A stretch of DNA of 64,000 nt. Origin: Litoreibacter roseus (GTDB lineage: Bacteria; Pseudomonadota; Alphaproteobacteria; Rhodobacterales; Rhodobacteraceae). The translations under genes and the position numbers were made by a program. Location of the stretch: the NCBI RefSeq assembly GCF_009811795.1, contig NZ_BLJE01000002.1:744001-808000 (forward strand), given 5' to 3'. Below, piece after piece: positions 9,649-18,035 of this stretch. The notes under the pieces were generated by a model. It was not told the DNA's origin. It worked only from the letters and a program-made list of their open reading frames with translations, and ran no database searches. How positions within the stretch are numbered: position 1 is the stretch's first letter; each line of letters begins with the position of its first letter.

Positions 9649-10824
9649 CTAAACGACTTGACCCGCGGCCCAGCCGGACGACCATGCCCACTGAAAATTG
9701 TACCCACCAAGCCACCCGGTGACGTCCACCACCTCGCCGATGAAATAGAGCCCGCTGACGTCTTTGGTTTCCATCGTTTTGGCGTTCAGGGCATCGGTGC
9801 TGATCCCACCCATTGTGACCTCCGCCGTCCGGTACCCTTCGGTGCCCACGGGTTTCAGCGCCCAGCTGTGAACAAGGCCAGCCAGGCGCTCCAAGTCCTT
9901 ATTGCTCTGATCAGCCAGCGTGCCCGTCACGCCCGCCAGTGACGTCATCAGCCCCGCCAGCTTTTCGGGCAGTGTGCGGGCCAGCGCGTTCTTGATGGAT
10001 ATCTTGCCCGCGCTTTGTTTGAGGATTTTCAGCGTTTCGCTTACCCGTTCCCCGACACATAGATCGACTGTGATCGCTTGCCCTTCTTGCCAATAGCTGG
10101 AGATCTGAAGGATCGACGGGCCTGACAACCCGCGATGCGTAAAAAGCAGTCCCTCCCGGAATTCGGTGCCGTCAAAACCAACGGCGGCAGAGACCGAGGT
10201 TCCCGCAAGCGGCGCCATATGCGCGAGTTCGTGTTCTGAGAAGGTGAGTGGCACCAATGCGGGGCGGGTGGGGACACAGGCAATGTTGAACTGTGCGGCA
10301 ATGTCGTAGCCGAACCCCGTTGCGCCCATTTTTGGAATGGACTTCCCGCCACTGGCAATCACCAAAGACCGGCACCGCACCTGTCCGCGCCCAGTAGTAA
10401 CGTCGAACCCATGTTCCGTCTTCCGAACCTTCGCGACGGCGGTCTCCAGCCAAAGCGTCACACCTGCCGCTGCCATGTCGTTCAAAAGCAGCGCTATTAT
10501 GTCTTTGGCCGAGCGATCGCAAAACAACTGCCCAAGTGTTTTCTCGTGCCAGGATATGCCCGCAGCATCGACCCGCGCGATGAAGTCCCATTGAGTGAAT
10601 CGTTTCAGCGCAGACAGGGCAAAGCGCGGATTCTCGGATAAGAACCGTTCTGGCGCGATCTCAAGGTTCGTGAAATTGCACCGACCACCGCCCGAGATGC
10701 GGATCTTCTCGCCGGCGGCTTTGGCATGATCGATCAGAAGAACTTTGCGCCCGCGGCGACCTGCCTCGATGGCACACATCATTCCGGCAGCACCGGCCCC
10801 GATGATCACGACATCCAATTCCAT
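9649..10824 (-). CDS. NAD(P)/FAD-dependent oxidoreductase, YhiN/HI0933 (BaiN-like) family
   Basis: A 391-residue flavoprotein. Seen: N-terminal FAD Rossmann motif VIIGAGAAGMM followed by ARG-type basic strand, the RISGGGRCNFTN box typical of the HI0933 family, a mid-protein GGKSIPKMGATG, and C-terminal GEVVDVTGWLGGYNFQWAWSSG where FAD is closed in. The physiological substrate of the family is uncertain. It converges on kdsA with 5 bp between. It is noted because yhiN is a known attachment gene for some Tn7-like elements; here the insertion is on its 5' side and next to a tRNA. Confidence 0.88.
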   Translation of the reverse strand: MELDVVIIGAGAAGMMCAIEAGRRGRKVLLIDHAKAAGEKIRISGGGRCNFTNLEIAPERFLSENPRFALSALKRFTQWDFIARVDAAGISWHEKTLGQLFCDRSAKDIIALLLNDMAAAGVTLWLETAVAKVRKTEHGFDVTTGRGQVRCRSLVIASGGKSIPKMGATGFGYDIAAQFNIACVPTRPALVPLTFSEHELAHMAPLAGTSVSAAVGFDGTEFREGLLFTHRGLSGPSILQISSYWQEGQAITVDLCVGERVSETLKILKQSAGKISIKNALARTLPEKLAGLMTSLAGVTGTLADQSNKDLERLAGLVHSWALKPVGTEGYRTAEVTMGGISTDALNAKTMETKDVSGLYFIGEVVDVTGWLGGYNFQWAWSSGWAAGQVV

Positions 10825-10915
10825 CGGCCTGCCATATCTGCGGCCAAACGCAACGACAAGCCGTGATTTTAGGGTTGAAGTGGATGTCGCGTCCGATTAA
10901 ATCACGCAACACTGT

Positions 10916-10990
10916 TGGGATGTAGCCAAGTGGTAAGGCAACTGTTTTTGGTACAGTGTATCGTAGGTTCGAATCCTACCATCCCAGCCA
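10916..10990 (+). tRNA. tRNA-Gln (anticodon UUG)
   Basis: A complete 75-nt cloverleaf: acceptor TGGGATG pairs with CATCCCA, the anticodon stem ACTGT/ACAGT encloses the loop TTTTGGT with TTG at 34-36, the T arm is GTAGG-TTCGAAT-CCTAC, discriminator G, and CCA is encoded. The Tn7-like transposon begins 12 bp after the CCA (duplication from 7 bp after), so the 3' end of this gene is the likely recognition site. Confidence 0.97.
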
Positions 10991-10997
10991 TTACCCT

Positions 10998-11002
10998 TAT
11001 TT
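10998..11002. repeat. 5-bp target-site duplication, left copy
   Basis: TATTT directly before the left terminal TGT of the Tn7-like element; the identical TATTT follows the right terminal ACA at 45376-45380. Five bases is the duplication size of the Tn7 superfamily. Confidence 0.9.
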
Positions 11003-11080
11003 TGTGCCGTCCGGCATGAATCGCAACTTGTCCGGCGAGAAACGCGACTTTTGTCGGGTAAGAACGCAACTTCGGTCAAA
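11003..11080. repeat. Transposon left (tRNA-proximal) end with three closely packed TnsB-like sites
   Basis: After the terminal repeat, three related segments follow at about 21-22 bp steps: CGCAACTTGTCCGG (11022-11035), CGCGACTTTTGTCGGG (11043-11058) and CGCAACTTCGGTCAAA (11065-11080). Matching segments occur inverted in the other end. The tight array resembles the right end of Tn7, which is also the target-proximal end. The following bases to 11345 hold no gene I can support; one dispersed 13-mer (11198-11210) lies there. Confidence 0.85.
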
Positions 11081-11345
11081 TTTGAAGGATTTTAGAGCCA
11101 TTTGCTCTCGGAACTGGCTTTCAGGTTCGTTTGCAAAATTGCCCCTGCACAAGGCTATCTGGTCCCTCGTGGATTCGGCACCCATCGGGCGGAAAGCGGT
11201 CGTTCGCTGCAGGTTCAAAGGGCGCTCGTGGGGACTTCGAAAACAGACATTCAGTCATTGCAAAAACTACTAGCGCCGGATTTCGGAGGAATACCAGCGC
11301 CGACATTCTTGCAACTCACGCTATAAGCACCAACGACCCATTTGC

Positions 11346-14039
11346 TTAAACCAACAGCCTGATCGCTTTGGCCACTTCGAGCCGAGACTGAATATTGCTA
11401 AAGTCTTCGGGACCGTCAGCGGGGGGCAAATGTTCGGACAGCGCCTCAAATTCAGCGTGGACTGATCGGCGGTTAACTATACCCTCCATACTCGCTCGTA
11501 GCACCGCCTTCTCGGCGCTATCAAAGCCCTCTTTGACGCTAACCGACAGTAGAGACAGAGAGATTGGGACTTCGCCTTCAAAGTATCCTTCATTGATCAT
11601 TGCTTGTGCAACCAGCGACGGCACACCAAACAAGTAGGACAGTTCTGGAACAACGTCTGAGACAAAATCGCGTGCACGTTCGCACGTTTTCAGCAGTGTT
11701 GGTTGGGTCCCTGCTGCGAGTTCAATTCCCCGCAATGCCTCTCCTGACATCCATAAATCGAGTAGCGGAAACAACTTCGCGCAGATGAACTGCCCTTTGG
11801 CATGTTCGTCTTCAAGTGCTTTGTAGGGAGAGCCAAGAAAACTATCGAGCGTTTCACTTCTTATCAGCTTGGGTAACTTGTCATTTTTTCCGGTCAACCA
11901 ATCAGCATACCAATTCCTCCAATCGACGACGCTTGCATCGCTTAACCAACCACCAGCGAACGCTTCCGCCAATTCACGGATAAAGCTAGGCATAAACCCG
12001 ATAGATGCTGACAGCCTGTCTTGCCATGCACTTGATTGATCAAGTGAGTCCATATCAGAGCGGACGCGGTGCACCGCGTCTATTCTGCTCCGAATCCAGT
12101 CAGAGTCACCGCCTTGACGCCGCTTATATGCCGCAAATGATCGGGCCACAATTTGGGAGGTTTTATCGGCAGATCCATCTTCATCGGTGGCACTCAGAGG
12201 CAAGCGACCTACAAGGTACTCAGTCATGGGGTCTTCCGCCGAGGACGTTTCGTGAATCCGGTCCAGCAGTGGCTCGAGTGGGTCTTCGATAGTCAAGCAT
12301 TGGTCGCTTTGCGAAAAAATCCCCCGAAGTTCGGTCCAGTAACTATTAATCCTGCTATTTTCATTGTCAAAGTCCACAACTTTACTCGGGACGACAATGA
12401 CAAAACCGTGCGATCGTTCTCCCGCGCGGCCCGCCCTACCAGCAGCATTTAGCAACTCGTGTGCTTCCAGTCGCGACATTTGTTCCGCATCAAGATCGAA
12501 CCGGCTATCTCCTCCGATGATCACAACGTCACCAGGCAGATTCATCCCTTGAGACAACGTTGAGGTCGCGATTAAAACGTTTAGCCCGTCTTTTCGTTTG
12601 AACAGGCTTTCGTGCAATGAGCGTTCAAAGTTTAGAAGGTGTCCATGATGGCAAGCACTGGAAGACTTGAGCGTATTTGTATCCTCATCGATGCAAATAT
12701 AGAGATGTTTGGCGTCGCCAAGTTCGTCTTTGGTCGCGTCGTAGTTTGCGCGTTCTGTCTCGGTGAGAACGCAGCTTGCTCCAGTAAGATTGGCACATAT
12801 TTTTTTGTTTGCACTAATCGCCCATGGGATCGTTTGCAAAAAGACTATCGTTTTAAGACCCTTCTTAGAAATTTCTTCGGCCAGTTTCTGGGATACCTGC
12901 ACACCGTTTGGTGTCAGATACCAACGCGCAGTTTTATGCGGAGCTCCCTTTGGTAGAAATGACCCGACGGACAAGTTAACCTCCTCATCCAAAAGCTTCT
13001 GAAGGCTGTAGTCCTTCCTATCCGTCGTATTCCAAGTTTGGTTTAAACAAAAAAACGCATATGGCTCCGTTACCATTTTGCGTTTCGTAGACTGAGGAGC
13101 ACCTCTCGTATCATGGGCTTGTCTATCGGCTCGAAGCCTTTCATTGAGCCCTTGGATTTCGGCACCAGAATACACCACACATCCCCTCACCTGTCTTGTA
13201 GGCTTCCAAAGCAAATCTAGCGGAATACATGGCCGGTTAGTCAAATCTTGAATCCAAGATGAAATTTCTTCGCTGTTCTTCATCATAGCAGAGAGAAATA
13301 GGAGATCTGCGTTAGGGGCAGAAATCGACAAGTTGAGAATACACATCATAGCATCGACCGCGCGACGGCTTTTGTCTTCGCTGCGGGGATGCAAGAGATG
13401 ACATTCGTCGAAAACGACAAGTTCTACTTCCGCGAATAGTTCCGGCGCGAAGTTCAGAAACGCCAGGCAGCGTTCTGGCGTAACAACTGAAATGGCAGGA
13501 AGCTCTTGGTCATCAACGTCTACGACCAAATCTGCGGTTTTTTCTCGAAAGACTTCGACATCGGGGAATGCTTCTCCGAGTGCTCGAGTCGTTTGGTCCA
13601 CAAGAGCTAGTGTCGGGGCCAGAAATACGACTTTCTTGCCTCGGAGAACTGCTGTAGCGATTTTGAGCTCCGCCAACGTTGATTTGCCTGCGCCGGTGGG
13701 AAAACTGACTGATGAAGACGTCCCTAGGTCGAGATATCCTTTGGTCAGAGCCTGCCGATGATTGCGCCAAAGAAATGGTCTCCGCTTTGCGAAAGATCGC
13801 ATTTGGCTTAACCAAACCGTTCCATCGATGCCTGTTGGTGGAGGAACGTTCACAATCCCAATATCCAAAAAATCCCCAAAAGCTGCTTGCAGCAGGGTCG
13901 CGAGGTGCAAAGGTCCCGGGTAGACACTGTAGTGGATTGAGCCATCCGATGAAAAATTATGGACCGCTGGTTCAGCGCAAAGCTCTTGGACCCGTTGTAG
14001 AGTTGCTATCGGATCAAGCTCGGACGGTGGTGTTTCCAT
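11346..14039 (-). CDS. hamB: Hachiman-type HamB helicase, C-terminal part (gene split by an IS)
   Basis: These 897 residues are a Ski2-like superfamily 2 helicase. Seen: motif I PTGAGKS, Ia LAPTLAL, II DECH, III SAM, a C-terminal RecA half with TSTLSQGMNLPG, and motif VI AAGRAGRAG. In Hachiman, HamB loads on DNA and unwinds it while releasing or activating the HamA nuclease. The apparent ATG at 14039 is an internal Met: 12 bases upstream the frame runs into an IS, and removing the IS joins this frame to the 15527-14885 fragment without any stop, giving an ancestral protein of about 1115 aa. The remaining part keeps all helicase motifs but lacks the N-terminal 218 residues, so function is doubtful. 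Confidence 0.85.
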   Translation of the reverse strand: METPPSELDPIATLQRVQELCAEPAVHNFSSDGSIHYSVYPGPLHLATLLQAAFGDFLDIGIVNVPPPTGIDGTVWLSQMRSFAKRRPFLWRNHRQALTKGYLDLGTSSSVSFPTGAGKSTLAELKIATAVLRGKKVVFLAPTLALVDQTTRALGEAFPDVEVFREKTADLVVDVDDQELPAISVVTPERCLAFLNFAPELFAEVELVVFDECHLLHPRSEDKSRRAVDAMMCILNLSISAPNADLLFLSAMMKNSEEISSWIQDLTNRPCIPLDLLWKPTRQVRGCVVYSGAEIQGLNERLRADRQAHDTRGAPQSTKRKMVTEPYAFFCLNQTWNTTDRKDYSLQKLLDEEVNLSVGSFLPKGAPHKTARWYLTPNGVQVSQKLAEEISKKGLKTIVFLQTIPWAISANKKICANLTGASCVLTETERANYDATKDELGDAKHLYICIDEDTNTLKSSSACHHGHLLNFERSLHESLFKRKDGLNVLIATSTLSQGMNLPGDVVIIGGDSRFDLDAEQMSRLEAHELLNAAGRAGRAGERSHGFVIVVPSKVVDFDNENSRINSYWTELRGIFSQSDQCLTIEDPLEPLLDRIHETSSAEDPMTEYLVGRLPLSATDEDGSADKTSQIVARSFAAYKRRQGGDSDWIRSRIDAVHRVRSDMDSLDQSSAWQDRLSASIGFMPSFIRELAEAFAGGWLSDASVVDWRNWYADWLTGKNDKLPKLIRSETLDSFLGSPYKALEDEHAKGQFICAKLFPLLDLWMSGEALRGIELAAGTQPTLLKTCERARDFVSDVVPELSYLFGVPSLVAQAMINEGYFEGEVPISLSLLSVSVKEGFDSAEKAVLRASMEGIVNRRSVHAEFEALSEHLPPADGPEDFSNIQSRLEVAKAIRLLV

Positions 14040-14050
14040 TTCCTTATCTA

Positions 14051-14882
14051 GGGTCAGGACTCATAGCCAGTATATGACGAGTGCGGCAAGGGCGATGGCT
14101 GACAGAAAGACCTTCGGGCATCTATCGTATCGCGTTGCCACACGCCGCCAATCCTTCAACCTGCCGAACATGATCTCGATCCGGTTGCGTCGTTTGTAGC
14201 GCCGCTTGTCGTATTTCACGGTCTTCTTGCGTTGCTTTCGACCCGGGATACAGGGACGTATCCCTTTGTCTTTCAACGCTTCTCTGAACCAATCGGCATC
14301 ATAGCCTCTGTCGCCAAGTAGCCAATCGACCTCCGGCAGGCTGCTCAGCAACGCCCGGGCGCCAATGTAGTCACTGACTTGTCCGGCGGTGACGAACAAA
14401 TTCAGCGGTCGGCCCAGGCTGTCGCAGATGGCGTGTAGCTTCGTGTTCATGCCGCCCTTGGTGCGACCAATCAGACGACCACGCCCCCCTTTTTGACGCC
14501 CAAACTGGACGCCGTACGGTGTGCTTTGAGATAGGTCGCATCAATCATCACGGTCGTCTCCTCGCCGTGATCGGCTGCCAGTCCCATCATCATCTTTGCG
14601 AAGATGCCCTTATCGCTCCAGCGTTTCCAACGGTTATAAAGCGTCTTGTGCGGACCGTATTCCTTGGGCGCATCACGCCAGCGTAAGCCATTGCGATTGA
14701 TGAAGATAATCCCACTCAACACACGCCTATCATCGACGCGAGGCTTGCCGTGGGACTTCGGGAAGAAGGGCTCAAGGCGCGCCATCTGCGCATCCGTCAG
14801 CCAGAAAAGATCAGACATGTTCACCGCTCGTTTTTTGAACCGTGAATCATGCCGCCATGCGGAAATCAATGGGTCCTGACCC
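14051..14882 (-). mobile_element. IS5-family (IS427-group-like) insertion sequence inside hamB
   Basis: The element is 832 bp with terminal inverted repeats GGGTCAGGACTCAT / GGGTCAGGACCCAT (13 of 14 identical) and a 2-bp TA duplication (14049-14050 and 14883-14884). It encodes one transposase in two overlapping frames with a slippery run. Size, TA target and frameshift organisation fit the IS427 group of IS5. It is inserted in hamB. Confidence 0.92.
14061..14818 (-). CDS. IS5-family DDE transposase, two frames joined by a -1 frameshift
   Basis: The first frame (14818 to stop at 14471, 115 aa) has the DUF4096-like N-terminal helix-turn-helix region and the first catalytic Asp in MIDATYLKAH. 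The second (ending 14061; first Met at 14450) has the second Asp in LLGDRGYD and the Glu in RNRIEIMFGRLKDWRR. A slippery A5G6 tract (minus strand, 14494-14484) lies in the overlap, and the arithmetic of the two frames requires a -1 slip, giving a 252-residue transposase. All DDE residues are present, so the IS could be active. Confidence 0.9.
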
Positions 14883-15527
14883 TAACATCCTAGCAGCCAT
14901 ACTGATCATCGCTTCCAGGATTTTTTGATACAGTGCGCGCACGGCGGCGTCTTGGCCCGCTGTTCCGAGGATTTGACTGGGTGTTAGGAGCTCAATTCGA
15001 AGCAACGCTGATAAATCACCGGTCGCGAACGACTTAATCGCATGAAGTAGCTTGCTCTCTAGCGGCTCCTTGCCGTCCAATTGGATCAGTTTGGATACCT
15101 CCGCAGCATCTGCGCTTGCCTCAGCACAAAGAAAAAGAATGGTGGCCGAAACGTCTGACGAAATACCTTCAAAGCTAAGGTGGCTCTGTCGCGCGCGCGA
15201 TGTAAGTAAGTTCTCAGCCAGCAAGCATGCATGGTGGGCTGAAGCCGCCACAAACGCTGCAGCGGCCCGATTCTCTCTTTCAATGGACGATGCAACAAAT
15301 GCTTCTTGGGTAAACGCGAGACGGCGCATTCTCTGAATTACCTCAGGCAGTTCAATCTCGGCTGCTTCATCTTCTTGGAGTTCCCGCATACGAATTCTAC
15401 TGGAAACGATCTCTGCGTAGGCTTCTGTGATAGTTTGAGATATACGTTCGCTCTCAAGCCCTTCCAGTTCGGGGGCTTGGTTCATTAGGTTTACGGATTC
15501 CGGATCAAACATTAGCCAAGGCTCCAC
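14847..15527 (-). CDS. hamB: HamB N-terminal fragment, truncated by the IS
   Basis: The frame gives 226 residues, but only the first 214 belong to the original gene; the last dozen are encoded by the IS end. It is an alpha-helical, Glu/Ala-rich domain with no motif I recognise. Its start overlaps the end of hamA by 23 bp. Its codon frame continues exactly into the helicase frame across the IS (Leu-Asp-Lys-Glu-Met at the joint), which shows that this is the N-terminal domain of HamB and not a separate gene. Some annotation would call it a hypothetical protein. Confidence 0.82.
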   Translation of the reverse strand: MEPWLMFDPESVNLMNQAPELEGLESERISQTITEAYAEIVSSRIRMRELQEDEAAEIELPEVIQRMRRLAFTQEAFVASSIERENRAAAAFVAASAHHACLLAENLLTSRARQSHLSFEGISSDVSATILFLCAEASADAAEVSKLIQLDGKEPLESKLLHAIKSFATGDLSALLRIELLTPSQILGTAGQDAAVRALYQKILEAMISMAARMLGSGPIDFRMAA

Positions 15528-16302
15528 TAGATATTTGCGATTTTGCTTTCTCCGCGAGCGACGCTAACCAAGTTCTGATGTCATCTTGGTGGAAGGTCTC
15601 CGCTCTTCGTCTGTTCAAATCGCCAGGAACAACGCTGTCATATCCCTTAAACAGTCTTTTTCGTCCTTTGTCGTTTGAATGGGTTGCGCTGACAGTTATG
15701 GACAGCCGATAACGTCTTGCTTCCTTCCACAAAACCTCCTTGATGGCCTCATCAGAATTCAAACTTGTTTCTGTCCTGATTACAGCAAGAACTTGGGCAG
15801 TGAAAAAAGTGAATCTAAGACCCTCTTCCAGTTCACGGAATTCTTTCCAGACGCCTTCGTCTTCCCGCGTGATCATGTTTCGAGGATTTGTTGTTGCCTT
15901 ATCTTCAAAAACAACGGCGCATTTCACACGACCAGTAGCATCATCAATCTCAATCTGGAGCCCATCAAAGCCTTTGTCTGCGTGCTGCATGTGCGGCGCA
16001 GCAAGTCGTGCTGAAGGATCTGCTCGAATGGCAGCAATCCAAGAAATCGCTTGAAACAGCCATCCATCGCGATGCGACGAGTCATCTCCATCGACGGTCA
16101 GAAGTTGAATGGCGGAGGCCACACCGTCTGCGGGGTAATCAGCATCATAGATGCCAGTTCCTTCGAGAATTTTCCGAACATGATGGGAGTACCCCAACGC
16201 TATAACCGCGATTTGGCGGGCTAGCTCTTCCTCATCCACGACCTGCCATGCGTTCCCAAAGAAACAGCCTTCTTCGGTAAATGGTGTGAGAGTAATTGGC
16301 AT
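15505..16302 (-). CDS. hamA: Hachiman-type HamA nuclease (DUF1837 family)
   Basis: A 265-residue protein with the DUF1837 layout: DGLQIEI around Asp113 and FEDKAT giving Glu133-x-Lys135, the PD-(D/E)XK catalytic pattern. In Hachiman systems HamA is a DNA nuclease held in check by HamB and released when the helicase meets phage-derived DNA structures. The gene order hamA-hamB with overlap is the standard one. The Hachiman assignment is by motif and neighbour, without a profile search. With hamB interrupted, HamA might be orphaned, which matters because free HamA can be toxic. Confidence 0.82.
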   Translation of the reverse strand: MPITLTPFTEEGCFFGNAWQVVDEEELARQIAVIALGYSHHVRKILEGTGIYDADYPADGVASAIQLLTVDGDDSSHRDGWLFQAISWIAAIRADPSARLAAPHMQHADKGFDGLQIEIDDATGRVKCAVVFEDKATTNPRNMITREDEGVWKEFRELEEGLRFTFFTAQVLAVIRTETSLNSDEAIKEVLWKEARRYRLSITVSATHSNDKGRKRLFKGYDSVVPGDLNRRRAETFHQDDIRTWLASLAEKAKSQISSGALANV

Positions 16303-16466
16303 TAGCAGATCCTAAGTAATACGTTTGAAGAAATCAGTTTTTTTGCCAATAGTACGGGTCCTAAACGTTGTCCCGGCTCAGCTTTTAGTCTGGAGGTTAG
16401 GGCCGCCTGTGCGACACTCAGAACACGTCACCTCTGTGATGCTGCGCCACAGTGGATGTCATTAAC

Positions 16467-16814
16467 CTACACTGAAGCCGCTATTTGCTTTGCATGAGAT
16501 CTGGAAAAAAGCGAGCCATTCACAGGCATCGCGCCGCGCGAGAAATCCAATAGAATAATGTCTTTTTGGTACTTTCTAGCGGTTTCCAGCTCAAACTGAA
16601 CCCAAGGAGATGCAGAAAATGCAGGGGATCTTAGACCCAAGAACAGGTCGCAATTCGCGATTTCCAGCTCGATCCTTTTCTGAACATCGGGCCAGTCGTT
16701 ATGAAACAAGTCAACGAATGGTCGAGTGGAGACCGGCAGGCTGTCCAACAACTCTCGAAGTGACAGTTCATCAATAAGCCCGTCGCGCGTTGAATAACAA
16801 ATGAACAGCTTCAT
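16467..16814 (-). CDS. TIR-domain protein
   Basis: A 115-residue, single-domain TIR protein. Seen: the opening strand MKLFICYSTRDG, the BB-loop area, CDLFLGLRSPAFSASPWV (the S-x-x-S-x-W box) and Glu75 in WVQFELE, the position of the NADase catalytic Glu. TIR proteins in defence make or destroy NAD-derived molecules. The start at 16814 is chosen because its ATG overlaps the upstream gene's TGA (ATGA). Whether it makes a signal or directly depletes NAD cannot be told. Confidence 0.82.
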   Translation of the reverse strand: MKLFICYSTRDGLIDELSLRELLDSLPVSTRPFVDLFHNDWPDVQKRIELEIANCDLFLGLRSPAFSASPWVQFELETARKYQKDIILLDFSRGAMPVNGSLFSRSHAKQIAASV

Positions 16815-17239
16815 CTGAAAGTCAGCCACAGCACGAAGATCACGGCAAGTAAGACGGAATACAACGCCATCGATCTATTGAAAATTGCTGCCCACATAGT
16901 TGGGGCTTCCAAGCTAGCTTCGGTTTCTGCACCGTTTCGCTCTGCGATCTTGTTGAGTTTTGATGTCATCGTTCGCCTCAGAGAGCGCTGATAGAAATAT
17001 GCAGTAGCGTCTGCGAACCAGAACCCTAGGCAAACGAGTCCACACACCGCAAAAACGAACTGCAAATTGTCTGCAGACCCGAACCGTACCATGAGTGCGA
17101 TCACCCCTGCCACAACCGCGACGCAGAGCTTTTTATACTCAAAGCAGTCGTTACTTATCTTTAGAGTCGCATCGTGCAACTGATCGACAATTTTCCAATC
17201 GATTTCGTCGCTAGTCTTTGCGGCTTGGTCATCTGGCAT
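16811..17239 (-). CDS. Small three-helix membrane protein paired with TIR
   Basis: A 142-residue protein with membrane helices at about 40-56, 61-82 and 122-141, a charged cytoplasmic N-terminus and a basic middle. It precedes the TIR gene with a 4-bp overlap and has AAGGTGA as ribosome binding site. The pairing suggests an effector/sensor couple, the membrane protein being a possible pore-forming partner as in SLATT-type effectors; that is inference and no family is recognised. Confidence 0.72.
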   Translation of the reverse strand: MPDDQAAKTSDEIDWKIVDQLHDATLKISNDCFEYKKLCVAVVAGVIALMVRFGSADNLQFVFAVCGLVCLGFWFADATAYFYQRSLRRTMTSKLNKIAERNGAETEASLEAPTMWAAIFNRSMALYSVLLAVIFVLWLTFR

Positions 17240-18035
17240 ACGGTCACCTTCCTACGTTCTCCTTGCTTACCTTAAAGCACTTGATGCAACTGCCAATACA
17301 GATCGCACACAAATCCATGTAGGGGCGTGGATCGTGCCAGTTGCAATCAGGTCATAGACTTACCGATGTAAACCGCAGCTTGGCCTTGCCCGCCTCGGCA
17401 GTCGCGCAAATGTTGATAGAGCAGCGAACGGCCGGTTCGGGAAAGCTGCGCTGAAGCATCAGATGACCGACCAAGGTCCGGTTTGGGCCGTGCACGACAG
17501 TCAGGAGATTTGTCGTCGTGCACAATTCTGCGCGGCCTCCGATGACCGTATCGACCCCATATCTACAAAGCCGTACGCAAACGGAATGGCGGTTTTGTTC
17601 GGTCCGGACATAATGTAGCTGCGTATTCCGATAACCTACAGCACCCATCGCGAGTATGATTCAGCACCACATACAGAAATGTGCAACACGTAACAGCATA
17701 GCAAAGGCGGGAGGCGCAGAGACCTCAAATATCGCAGCGCGTCCCGCCTTTGCGGTCGAAAGTGTGATGCTGGTCAATCATTGAGGCGAGAGTGACTGCT
17801 TCATTCAGCATATCCGAAGTGGACGGCCAAGAGTCGACCTCCACCCGTACTCTTTGATGCTGTGGCGCGGCCCGTGTGACCGGTCATTCGCTGCGGTTGC
17901 AAAAGCTTGGACCGGTTGGACTCACAAACTGTGGACATAAAAGACATTTGCTGCAGCTGCGCCAACGCCTGCTTTCGATGTCCGTGCAATAACGGTAGAT
18001 TTCTCCAGTTGCAAAGAAGGATAAGTAGAAAAATG
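17240..18035. other. 796-bp spacer with no supported gene
   Basis: No open frame here shows recognisable protein features. It carries two copies of a dispersed intergenic 13-mer, GGCCGTTCGCTGC inverted at 17421-17433 and GGTCATTCGCTGC at 17882-17894, in what look like decayed repeat remnants. Confidence 0.5.

Noticed and set aside
9649-11002. yhiN as the attachment gene
   Set aside because: The element lies on the 5' side of the yhiN-family gene, with the tRNA in between; known insertions of this type are at the 3' end.
17352-17648. Minus-strand open frame of 98 codons in the spacer
   Set aside because: It runs through decayed repeat text, has no family features and no ribosome binding site.
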